From: Magnolia sinica
Taxonomy: Eukaryota; Streptophyta; Magnoliopsida; Magnoliales; Magnoliaceae
DNA length: 64,000 nt
NCBI RefSeq assembly: GCF_029962835.1
Contig: NC_080589.1
Span: 22,643,586 to 22,707,585 of the forward strand
Direction: 5' to 3'
In this document: piece by piece, positions 37,301 through 49,900 of the stretch
Layout of the letters: each line of letters begins with the position of its first letter
Position numbering within the stretch: the stretch's first letter is position 1
Made by a program: the position numbers and the translations under genes
The notes under the pieces: generated by a model
The model's database searches: none
The model's input: the letters and a program-made list of their open reading frames with translations, nothing else
What the model was told of the DNA's origin: nothing

Positions 37301-40300
37301 CAGCCATTGGAGATGGGTCAAGATCGCCCTTGGTTGGAACCACGAGGCAAGGCATCCCAAAACCTGTAACTTCTCCATGACTAGCAACATCCACAAGCAA
37401 TTCCATTGATTTTCTCCATGAATTTTCATCAGAACTGCAAATGATAGATCTAATATCAACCAATACTTTTCCTCTATAAAATCAGCAATTGAAAGATGGT
37501 CAAATGAGACTGCAATTAAAATTCTTCATTGCCAAAACACACTAAAGAATAATGTGATTAGTAGAGAAGTGGCATAAGATCTGCAATTCTTTACACTTAG
37601 GGCCTGTTTGATTTTCATCGTGTCACCGGGAAAAGGTAAATACCCTGGAAATGGGTGATTATTACCGTTTCGCCTGTTTGAATATTCACGGGGATTTCAC
37701 TTCTTGGAAACCGGTTCAAAAGTAGTAGTGGCCATTTTAGGACCCCATCTCGATGTATATGATATATCTGTTCCGTCCATCCATTTTATCACAACATTTT
37801 GAGATATGAGGAGAAAAATGAGTTAAATCCAACACTCAACTGGCTCATACCAAAAGAAACAATGGCCCCAAGAAGTTTTTAACGGTAAGTATTTAATTCA
37901 CATTTTTCTATGGCGTGGTCCACTTGAGCATTGGATATGCCTCATTTTTTGGCTTATATCATAAATTTATCTGACATAATGGATGAACGGTGTGGATATA
38001 TGATATGCATCATGGTGGGACCCACAAATGTTTTACAATATTTGCCACTTTTACCTCCAAAAAGTAGGCCGTCAAATCAGTTACGGGGAAGTGTGCGGCA
38101 ACTATGTAGGGAAATAATTATTACCATTTACCCGGGTATTTCCCATTTCTTTGAAAAACAAACAGGCCCTTAATCATCTATAAGAAGAATAGCACTGCAA
38201 GACTCCTGATATCTCATACTCTAAAGATTGTAAATAAAAACAAAAACGGAGGAACTGCCAATTAAACCTAAAAGAGGTGGACAGTTGGTAATGCACTATA
38301 TATGGGCATGCAAGCATGCGTGCGTGTATAATCTCACACACGACTAGTATATCTAACCAATTGCGTGTGTGGGCTCCACCATGTTGTTTGTATGACATCT
38401 CACCCATCCAGAAGGCTGTCCCACAATGAAAAAGGTATGCCATAAAAATCAGGTTGATCCAACCATTAGATGCACCCATTGTTCGTATCCCTGAAATTAT
38501 CCAAATATCCTCGATATTATTTGTATCTCCAGCTCGGCAATACTGATAACATTGGCAGTATCAGAAATTCCATGCATTGACGATGTATCACTAAGTATCG
38601 ATAACACCAATATTTTCGACTGTGTAAGTCGCTTGTATTGCCAATATTTTCAACTGTGTATACTCCATGCGTCGCTTGTATCACCAATGTGTATCAGTGA
38701 TATTATTTATGGATATTTAGATTGTTGGATGGATAAATGGGATTGATGGGCTCGTTGGACTGATTTCTTACGACAACACATGCTTTTAGGCCCCCATTAA
38801 ATGGAAATTAATTATGGATACATTCTTTTTCCAATTTTTTTATTCTTAAATATGCAAATATGTGTATTTTTGCATCTCCTAAAGTTTCACTGAAAAATTC
38901 CACTGTTTTCTCTCATTTCCCCAATGTTCCCCCGCATTTCCAGTTATCAACGATATTGAAATTGTTCTTGTATCCCTGGCCAACGAAATTTGTAGTTATG
39001 TCGATACTTCAAACGATGGATGCACCCCACATGAATGTGGAGTTTTTTGGGTGGTTCTTCACTGTTTACTATAGCATGCCCAAACTCATGCTAGGGCATT
39101 CCCTGTAAGTAATTCGCCACATTGGAACTCGACTGTAGTGAGAAATGGGCAAGGGTTAGCCAACACGTCCCCTAGAAATGACGCACCGCAACACCCCTTT
39201 GCTGCAAGTAGGCGAGGATTCCTACCTCATTCTAGACGTGCATGAATAAAGAAGCTAGTCTAGAAGAATACAATTCATCTTGTCACATATCAAATATAGG
39301 AACATTGACAAATAGGAGTATGGAGTTAGCAGATATGATGAAATGGAGGAGATTTAACATAGTTTGCATTCCAAAGACCTGTGTTTTGAACAGCATTGTG
39401 GTGTAGCATATAGAAATGTGTTAAATATTGACGTATATTGGCCGATATATCCCACGATATATCTTGTATTCCACCTGTGCAATACGAAACATACAAGTAG
39501 TGCCGATATATCCCATGTTCGATTCAATGAGCATTTTCAATTTTCGATTATTTTTTTATTTTTTTATTTTTGTTGAAATTATGTTAACTTAGTGTCAAAT
39601 GGTTACAAATCCATTGGTTCTTCATGCTTTGCATGAAAAATCATAGAGTTGGAGCTTTGATTTCGATATCCATTAGTTCTTCATGTTCTCTACTTTTTTT
39701 TTCTTCAAAATATTCTTTCAACCAGTTGTCAATTGAGACTAATTTCGAAGTATTTAGGAGTATTTGATGAAATGATCATTACATAAACTCTAATTTGAAA
39801 TTTGAGTGTATGTGATTTGATTGGGGAAAATTTTGAAATTTCCTCAATTTCTCCCAAATTGCTTGCAATGTTACACTCCAAACATGAAATTAAGCATGTA
39901 TGAGAGAACAAGTGTACTAATTTGTTAAGTCCTTGTAAATTTTCGGAAAATAAAAAGCATTTTTTAATTAAAAATTGATAATAAAAAAATTATTAAAATA
40001 TATATTTTTTTCGAAATTTCCCTTCAACTAGTTGTCAATTGAGACTAATTTCGAAGAATTTAGGAGCGTTTAATGAAATGATCATCACATACAACTCTAA
40101 ATGTTATGAATTCAATTTGAATATAGTTGCATTAGTTTAGTCCAACGGAATATAGCCTAGGACCCTATGCGAATAAAACCTATTATGTGCACTTCTTTTT
40201 TGAGATGTCATGATTTAAAAGTGTGTATTAAGGTCTTTTTTAACAATCTCTGAAGTTCCATTGAAAAATTCAACCATTTTTCCAATGTTTCCCCATGTTT

Positions 40301-43300
40301 CCCCAAAAGTGCGAGAAATTACCCCATACAAACGATATATCCAATGTGATAACTGATACGTATCTGTATCCTAAGTATGCAATACATAATAAGATACCGA
40401 TATTTCGAACATTGGCGTATAGTGCACGTTACGTAACGCAGTATAGCAAAAACGCTACGTAGTGCTGAAAATAATGTATTTCCCCTGTAGTGTATGCTAT
40501 GGGGGGTATAACGTGAACGTATGCTACAATGTATGTTATTTAAATAAATAAAAAAACAAACTTTTGTTGTGAGTTTAATCCATTTATTTTATAATGGTGG
40601 CGGCCCATCCTTCTCACACGTGGAGATGTGTAGAGGTATCCAAACCTTCATTCGCACACGTGGCAATGTGTAGATGATTCACCTAACCATTTTTGATAAT
40701 CTTATCCATTTAGAAATGGTCCTCCACATGTACGACTAAGAGCTTATGCCATGTAATAAATGCCATCAAACTCATATTTAAAAAAATAAAAATAATAAAA
40801 AAATAAATAAAAAAAAAAAAAACCTCTGAACTTAAGAGAGGGTTTCGAAGAGCCTTCTTTCGAAAGCCCTAAGTTGTCGACACAGCTCCCGTCCCAGACC
40901 CAAAGAGAAGTTTTGCAATTCTCTCAATCCAAAAAGCCATTGAAGAAGAGACTTTTGCCACTAAATTGACCCTGCAAGAAGATCAATATGTTGTATTTTC
41001 AAGAGCATTAAAGCCCAAATGAGGAAAATCAAGTTCTCCCCTTTTCCACATACGTATGGACACGAAGCTCAAAAAAATAGTTTTCTAATTGATTGAATCT
41101 CTAACCAATGTATGTTCTTGCCCCTTAATCTCTCTTAACGAGTTCTTTTTCATTTTGTTTCTTTTTAGGAGGTCAGTTCCTATGGATAGAATTCTTGTTC
41201 GACATTCTTATGTGTGGGGCCTATTGTGGCGTGTGTATGGCATGCATGTGACCCATCCAACCATCACATGGGCCACCATGCTGTGTTTCGTTATTTGTGC
41301 ATTGTGTTTTATGCCATGGCATTAAATCCAACAGTTCAATCTGTCATGTGGGCCACCACTCTACAATGTGTACTGTCAACTGTGTAGTGTAGTGTGTACT
41401 ATGTAGTGTCCAACTATCAATTGTGTAGTGTAGTGTAGTGTGTATTGCTTTTTTGCCGTTTGTCCTATATAGTGTAGTGTGTACTGGTTTTTTACTAGTT
41501 GTCCTGTGTAGTGTAGTGTGTACCGTCAACTGTGCATTGTCCATCTATGAGTTCCGTTTTTTCAGTAACTATGGTAAAATGATCGTCCATTGTGATTTTT
41601 TTTTTTTAGTAAACTAAAAGAGGGAGATGTCTGACGGGAATGAGAGATTTTGCATGGAAATATGTCGCCAAGTATCCACAAGGATAAGGTCGTAGAAATT
41701 ATGCGTTTTGTAAATTTTGTGGTCAAAGATGTAAATTATGTGTTTTGTAAATTATTATTTTTACCTCTAAAAAAAGATGTACGGGAGGCATGACCCGCTT
41801 AAAGAATCACTTGGCTAGAGCCCACAATGGGATAAAGCCATGTAATTTGATAGGAGGAGATTGCATTGAATCGCAATAATGTAAAGCATTCCTCAAGTGA
41901 TTTACATTTTCATTTTTATCGATACTATATTTCCACAATTCGTGAAATCATTTCATCAATTTCTAATTAATTTGTGTAACTAATTGGTGAGCACGCTTTG
42001 AAGATAGAACACCACAACTTAAGAGGTTTTCAATCGAGGTTTTAAGCTTCACATGCAATGCTTCTGGCTGTGAGAGAAATTAGAGTACTTTTGAGCAGGT
42101 GACTCTTCTACTCTTCGATGTTTTAAATTTGTTAATTAGTACATTAACAAGTCTTTGATAATTGGTATAAATCATCATATGGTATTGCAGATTCACATGA
42201 AGAGGAGAAATTGACTAGAGCAAGAAAAAAACTCTCCAGTATATGTGATATATAATATAATATGAAATTGAGGGAAAGAAGTACGAAGAGGAGGGCAGCA
42301 ATGGATCCTATATTGGTTGACCACATTGCTTCAGATGATGAGTGGATTGCTGAGAAAGAAGACCACATTCTCCCAATCCCAACTGATGCATCGTAGCTTG
42401 AAGATCAAAACATGGCATTTGATATTAGTTCTATTGCAACTATTCTAGATTCAAATGATCTAGCTAGCAACAATTTGATACTCGTGCTATTTCTTTCCTT
42501 CTCGTTGTTGCAAGCTGGTTTGTTTTAATAAAATTATTACTCTTACAAAAAAAAAGAAAAAAAAAAAAGAAGCTACCAACAATGCACTACCACCAACATC
42601 TAGTGGTTCGAGTTCAACTCCTTGTTCTCCAAATCCTCCCCCTTCCATTAGTAAAACTTATAAAAGAAAGGCAATCAATTTAATTAAGTGCTTTTAGTTA
42701 TACAATAGCTTCCAACTTCTAAGATTAAGTTTTTCATGCACATTTTTTCACAAAAAAACCAATGAATACATCTCTTTCTGGAAGTTGGAAGCTATAGCAT
42801 AACTAAAGTGGGCAAGACTGTTCATGAAGTGAACGATGTAGATGATGTAGGCAATGTAGATGCCGATACCGATGCCGATGATGAAAGGCCTAGGCCTGGT
42901 GACAAAATGGATGAGGATGACAATGATGACGATTTATTAGATGATGAAGATGATCTCTAGAATCTAGAGTCTAGAGAATATGACATTTCTTTTGTACTAA
43001 AACCTCTAAACCTTTGGGATTTTATAATATAGTTTATACTTATGAATTGTGACTTGTGGTTTTAATTAGACATCATTAATTAAAGTAGTTTACTTAGAAA
43101 GTTAGTGATGTGATAGTGATTTGAATTGATTTAAATATCTAGATTATCTTTCTTTTACTAGAAAAACGAAGCATTTGTAGGCATTTTTCTTTTTTTCTTT
43201 TTCGCATTTTTTAATATTTATTCTTACTATTTATCATAATTTTCCTATTTTTAATATATAAAAAATAGAAATATCTTTTAGCTTATGCTACACTATAGAG

Positions 43301-45587
43301 GGTTGAACGCTACACAATATGCTATACACTATTTAAAACATTGTCGGAGACCAAGTGGAAAGGGGCAAAAACTAGAGAAATTCAAAGATACAAATTTTGG
43401 GATATAAAAATAGGGAGTGGTAGATAAAGACTTCAAAGGATAAAGTTGTAGATGTTAGGAAACAATAAAGACTTAAAAGGATAAAGTTGTAGATGTGAAG
43501 AAACTGAAAGGATTTTATAGGGGGGAATCAATGCTTTTAGTGCATATGCGCCGCAGGTAGAGTTAGAGGACGGAATCAAGAGAGTGTCGGTAGGATATGG
43601 ATGGACAAAAGCAAGGAATTCCAAACGAAAAGTGGATATTTGTAGGAGGGGGCTTGGGGCTTGTTTGCTAAAACTTAGGGCTTGTTTGTTAACACTTGAA
43701 AAAAAAAAAATCAATAAACGTGGAACCCATAAGGGGTTCCGCATTAAGTGTTATTTGTTAACGCGAAACCATGAAACCGCTCTGTGATTTTCTCCGATTT
43801 TTTTCCATGATGGAGGTTTGGCTTAATGGTGAATTCAGAATGCGCTCTACGGATTCTTCTTAAGAATAAAATATTTACTTCCAAAATTTCCCTTGCGCAC
43901 ATTGCAACAAAGATTTTCTCCCTAATAATAGATTGTGTCATGCCCCGAACTTGGGAACCGGGCTCACTAAATTCTCGGCCGCCGAATTTAGTGCCAATAA
44001 CCTTTGTAGTACCCCATTCTAGCTCCCAGCTCTCATACGCTAGGTTCCGATCCTGAGATCCTAAAAGGAGGATTTTCGGGGTGAATTTTATTTATAAATG
44101 AGTATAACTATAAGTGTACCAAAGTCACAAAATATCATCATCACCACATATCCACTAATATAATTTTGGAGTACAATGCTGGAAAGGGAAATACAAAATA
44201 TAACCAAGAACTCAAAAGCTCATGCTCTGGGCTCAATGTTGCTGATACGCCCTAGCATCACCTGTAGCGTAAACAAACACACATAAGCCTCCTACGAAGC
44301 TTAGTAGAGTGTGCGTGTGCGTGTGCACAATGCATATGACAAGAATACAGATATCAGAGTATGCGAAAGATGATGGATCACCTAAGAGATCCAAGGGTTT
44401 TCATATCCAGGGGATTCGAAAACAATCAAATTTACACCCCATAATTCCCTATTGTATGGATCACCTAAGATCTGGATCGGCTTGAACTTTGGGCCCAATA
44501 GTAAAATTGAGTTGGCAAAATGGATGGATGGCATGGATGAAACATACGCATTATGGTGGGACCCACGAGTGGTCACAGTAGCCCTTGGAAGGGTTCAAGC
44601 ATGCGTGGCATAAACTTAAAGGAAAAGAAGGAGAAAAGAAAGGAAAGGGAAAGAAAAGCAAGGGAAGAGATCCAGCCATCAGGGTGGCCCCCCCGCCACT
44701 ATGGGGTCCACCATACACTCCATTCATGATCAAGGTAGGTCCCACCCTAGTGGGCCCACCAAAATGGGATAACACAAAGGAAACAAATGGTTTTTATCCT
44801 CCAATGCACTTGCAACGTCGGATGAACGGTTGAATCGTTTCGGATCAATGATCGGACAATCCACAAACTCCTCTCCACTCCTAATATCTTCTAATCTCTT
44901 TTCGTTTCTCTCTTTAACCTCTATATCTCTCCCTAATTCTTCTCAAGCTCTCTTTTTTCTCAAACCATCTCTCTAATTTTCTCTCTAATCTTTCTTTCTT
45001 TTCTCTCTTTCTTTCTTAATCTCTCCCTACTCTATCTCTTTCTTTCTCTTAATCTTCCTCCACTCTCTTGCTAGGAAATGTGTGGAAATGAGAGGGATTC
45101 AGGGAGTTGTGGTAGAACTTTTAGAATATAGAGGGGATTAGGAAAAGATGGAGGGGTAGAATGGGAAGAGGGAGGAGAGGAATGGCTTATCATAGGTAAG
45201 GCATGGGTTGCATGGCAAGGGCATGGGTTGCTTTGACTAATGGGGGGAGTGGTGATGGGTTGATTGATAGGACAACCTTGGGATTTGTGCAAGTGAGGCC
45301 CACGTGCGTTGCGCGGCCCACAAGTATTGAGACCTGGTGCATGATCCATTATGATTTATGGGTAGGTTCATCTTCTATTTGTAAGATGAGGCGACAACTT
45401 GCAAACCTTTATTTTTTTGTCTTTTGAAATATGGGAGAAAACAATAAAAAATCTAGCCAAAACTTTGATTCCTCAAAAATTATCAAAAGAAATCTAGAGT
45501 ACTCAAAGTGAACACATTTAATATCCAACGAAGCTTCAAAGTGTCGTTAACAAAGAAAAGACCATTTATGCTTTGAAGATTATTGGG

Positions 45588-45640
<53 letters not shown>

Positions 45641-46421
45641 ATAATTTTCATAAACACAATACTTCCTTGCATAAAAGAATCCACAGAACATAAAATAGAA
45701 AGAACATATTTGGAAAAGTCAGAGACAATTAGACAAGAACAAATGAGCTGCTCAACAAATACCTGTCGTAGACAAATACTGCTATGTCACAAGCTGCCAA
45801 GGACTCTTTACTAGACAATAGCTTTTTAACTCCATCTTCGGGTACCTCACGCATTACAAGGGTCTTCTTCTTACTACCCTTCACGGACAAGAAAAAAATC
45901 ATATATTTAATGAAAGGCACATTAAATGGTAAAAGAATGAAACTAATATATGGGCTAAGAATAAAAAAAAGATGATGCAAGACCATTTGAGGCATCAATC
46001 ATGGTCCAACATTGGATATCACAAGCTGTCCAATTTTGATATGACATGTCTATCAAAGGATAGAGCCAAAATAGACCCCACTTGATCACAAGCATTGTTG
46101 TCATGTGCAATTGCATATGCCCATATCCATATGTAGATCGCATATGCGATCATGGCATATGCGATCGCATATGTTGCATATGTGAAAATATGTGATCGCA
46201 TATGCAATGTATGCGATCGCATATTAGCCATGGCACATTGAATTTTTATTTTTATTTTTTTGCAAAAAAAATAATATTTTGCCTATAAAAAGGCTTCCAA
46301 ATCTCCTCCATTTGCAATATTCTAACTCCAAAACTCTCTTACTCTATTTTTCTCTTACGTTTCTTAATTACAAGTGGTCTTAATCTCCCTGTCTCTTGTA
46401 TTTCCTACTTCCAAGTGATCT

Positions 46422-46467
<46 letters not shown>

Positions 46468-46736
46468 TTCCCTCTCTCTTGGAAGTTGGAAGATCAAGAT
46501 TCAAGCACTTTTAAGTTTCAAGGAAGATATCTTGTTGATTTTCTACCATAATAAATAAATAGCTTGTTGATTTTGTTGTTACTTCTTGTTAACTATATTG
46601 TTAAATGTGGATGACTTGATGTTTAATTCATTATTTAATTGATTTTATCTCTCTCAAATGTATTTTAAATGTGTAAAATTAGTTATCTATTAACTTAGAA
46701 AAGTTCTCCTCAGTTTCTTATATTTTTTTTTAAAAT

Positions 46737-46797
<61 letters not shown>

Positions 46798-46880
46798 AAA
46801 TGTGTAAAATTAGTTATCTATTAACTTAGAAAAGTTCTCCTCAGTTTCTTATATTTTTTTACATTTTTTTGAATTTTTCC

Positions 46881-46928
<48 letters not shown>

Positions 46929-49900
46929 ATCACATATGCACATAGGCATATGCGATCACACATGATCACATATGCGATTCGACAACATTGATCAAAAGTG
47001 TCATAGGTCCACTTTTATAAAGAATCCAATTGGATTTTGTGCCCACTTGTCCAATCAGGTGATGTTTTAAGTCGTACATTTCCTGAAGGTTTTGAGGGTT
47101 GTAAACCAACTGTACAGCACATACAGCCCATTCAGTTGCATACAAAGCCTCATATGGCTGACATATCAAGAGGATAATTAGCTTTTGATTCCTTAACGGC
47201 AGTTTCTAAGTTTCTTCATTCACAATCCATCTTTTATGGCAACTTAAGTAGAATTAGACAACTACACGGACCAATGAGGTATAAGGAAGACAGAAAAGTC
47301 AGATGATATTCTTTCTAGAATGGTGTAGATATTGTAGAGAACTTTATAAAGGCCCAAGGGCCATGCATAGGAGTCAGTGATGAAGATGATAATTGAATAA
47401 GAATTTTTTTAGTAGTGTATTCATGTTTCCTGCGATTTTATTCAAAACCTACTGGTGCAATGCCTCTAGAAGCCCTTTGTTGCAATTCAATTCAGCTTGT
47501 GTGGAACCCACATATCCACATTCACGTTTCCTGCAATTGTATTTGAAACCTACCAGTGCAATGCCTCTAGAACCCCTTTGTTGCATTTCAATTCGGCTTG
47601 TGTGGAACCCACATCAACCATTTGTTTGCTGTTTTCTTAACCATCATTGATGATAATTGAGCATATTACAACAAAAAAGCACTCGTCTTCTGCTAAGACA
47701 GAATGTAATATATGAACTCTCGAGAACTCATTCCTAGAATTCAAAATCTGAGCAATTCGTGTCAGCAGGACTTAAACCACTATAATCCGTGAAGATAAGG
47801 ATTGAGCATGGTATTAACATTTTTCTATGTTTAAAGAAGGGTGTAGCTCATGAATAATGTTAACTTCGAAGAAAAATACATGCCGTCAGTTTCTACTTTA
47901 GAAGGCACGAAACCAAAGATAATTTCATCTAGAGTAACAACCTGAGAGGAGGGTTCCCAAATGACCAACAAGGCAAAAATGCATATAAAAAGTGAACATT
48001 ATTATAAATAAATGAGAGAAGTATCAGGACACCTCAAAATGTTTAAATGAAGGTTCCTTTTACCAACTAAACACCAGATTGTGATGACGATAATAAATGA
48101 ACAAATTGGACTTTGACAGCGAAGTTATTGGGGGAAAAAGACTCAAATGCAGTGTGACGCCTTATTTGGTGCATTGCTCATGGCAGAAGTACATGAACCA
48201 GATCATAAACTGGATATCCTACCATCGACCACCATTTGCAAATCACATGGATTGAACAACCCTACCATCTAATTGGTAGACCTTTCACACTGGACACCAT
48301 TGCCAGTTATTCTCTTCTGCCATCAATTTTCAGGTCACTGAACAGATAATACTATCCAATCAGGTCGATTTTTCTCCCAGAGAAATCACAATTAGAAAAA
48401 CTCAAATGAATGGTCCAAAACATGGACTGTTGCACCACCCTCACAAATGGGCTCAGCTGAAGTGTGCCACACCTTGCATGCAGTGGCTTACTTTCTAAAT
48501 TTGAAAATTTCAACATAACAATAAATTTCACGAGGATTCGGAAATAAAGATGGGCCTAGCAAATTGTATCAAAAGAATGGTCCTAGATTCATGGCACCTG
48601 GTCTATACATGAGCAAATGGACAAGTTTAAGAAGGCTTTTGGCTTCTTTTTTTTTGGAAGAGATGTTGCAAAATAAACAAGAAAGACTAAAGAAGCAAGT
48701 AATATGTGTCATTATTTTGTTTACTACTCAAATGTCTATTTGATTTTCAAGTGATTTACTTTAATCTTTATGGGTTTATGGTAGGTGAGTTACAGAGATC
48801 ATTGTGCAGCATTGCAAAGGTTGGCATTTTGTATTTTGAGTCTAACGTGTGGTGCTACTGGTTCTGAACACAACTAGAGCACATTTGAGCTGGCGAAAAT
48901 TATTCAACTGATTCCATGATTCTCATTGTATAATATACTTAATTGTATACTTTACTAACAAGGAAATATTTTTTTCCCGCAGATGCATTCAAAAAGAAAG
49001 AGAAATAGACTCGAGCAAAAGAGTTTGAATGCCCTTGTTTTTTGTCAAATACAATCTTCAACTTGAAGTGTGTATTGTGAAGAGAGAATAATCAAAGGCT
49101 TAATCCAATTTGCTTATCAGACATGGACTCTGATAGAAATTTTGAGCTCTCATAGCTGGTTCCAAGCCCAGATGGAGGGTTGCATCAGGTGGGCAGCCAG
49201 GGTTAAATTTTGGAGCAAAGTGGAATGGTGGAACAGAATTATGTAGCCAACCCTAATTAGTTGTGATAGAGCTTAGATGATGACGACGATTAAGCGTGCC
49301 AGATCTAAACAAAGAGATCAGGGTCCATATCAAAACCCAACCCAACATGTGAGCTCAAGGCCTTTCATGGACCACCATCTTTGCCCACTATAGAAATAAT
49401 CAGATCAAACCCTTACAACAGATTGAAATCCCAGGCAAGCCAGGAATCTCAGCAGGCGCAACCCTTGGGCCTTTAAGCTCGGCCCAAACCCAAACTGGGA
49501 TGTAGTCAGGACAAGCTAGCCCAGCGTTACTTGCATCACACATCCGGGTTTTTTGCAGCCAATAATAAAGACCTCTGGTGCAATGTGCACCAAATGAGGA
49601 ACCTCAAGTTTAGAGTCATAACAGCACTAGTCAATTAGAACATGCAAGTTTCACGAACATCAAAAGCAAGATGGACTGAACTTATTTCCACGAAGGAGCA
49701 TAAATAGCTAAAAGATTTCTATAACCAGCAACAACATCAGAATATTAAAACACAAAATTTTGGAGAGGGATAACACTTCAGTCTCTATAGTGTGAGAGAG
49801 AGATCAAAATTCCCACCAGGTAACAAGTACATACTTCTTAAAATAATACCTACCCCTGGTAGCTCAACAACATTTACTGCAAAACGCTCGCTGGTGGTTG

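Larger units (their letters stand above)
39394..43343 (+). mobile_element. hAT element with decayed transposase, itself interrupted
   Basis: Restoring the left end around a nested MITE gives a terminus rich in 'gtgtagcatatagtgcacg', complementary to the right-end words near 43300 ('ctacacaatatgctatacac'). The interior has coding remnants: a BED-type zinc finger (41640-41860) and C-terminal transposase segments (42260-42400 and 42820-42960). The catalytic middle is missing. I could not find a matching 8-bp duplication, so the outer limits are approximate. Confidence 0.6.

Noticed and set aside
41089..41325. 78-codon plus-strand ORF in the hAT element
   Set aside because: It starts in an intron-like stretch between the 5' leader and the BED finger and resembles no transposase segment.
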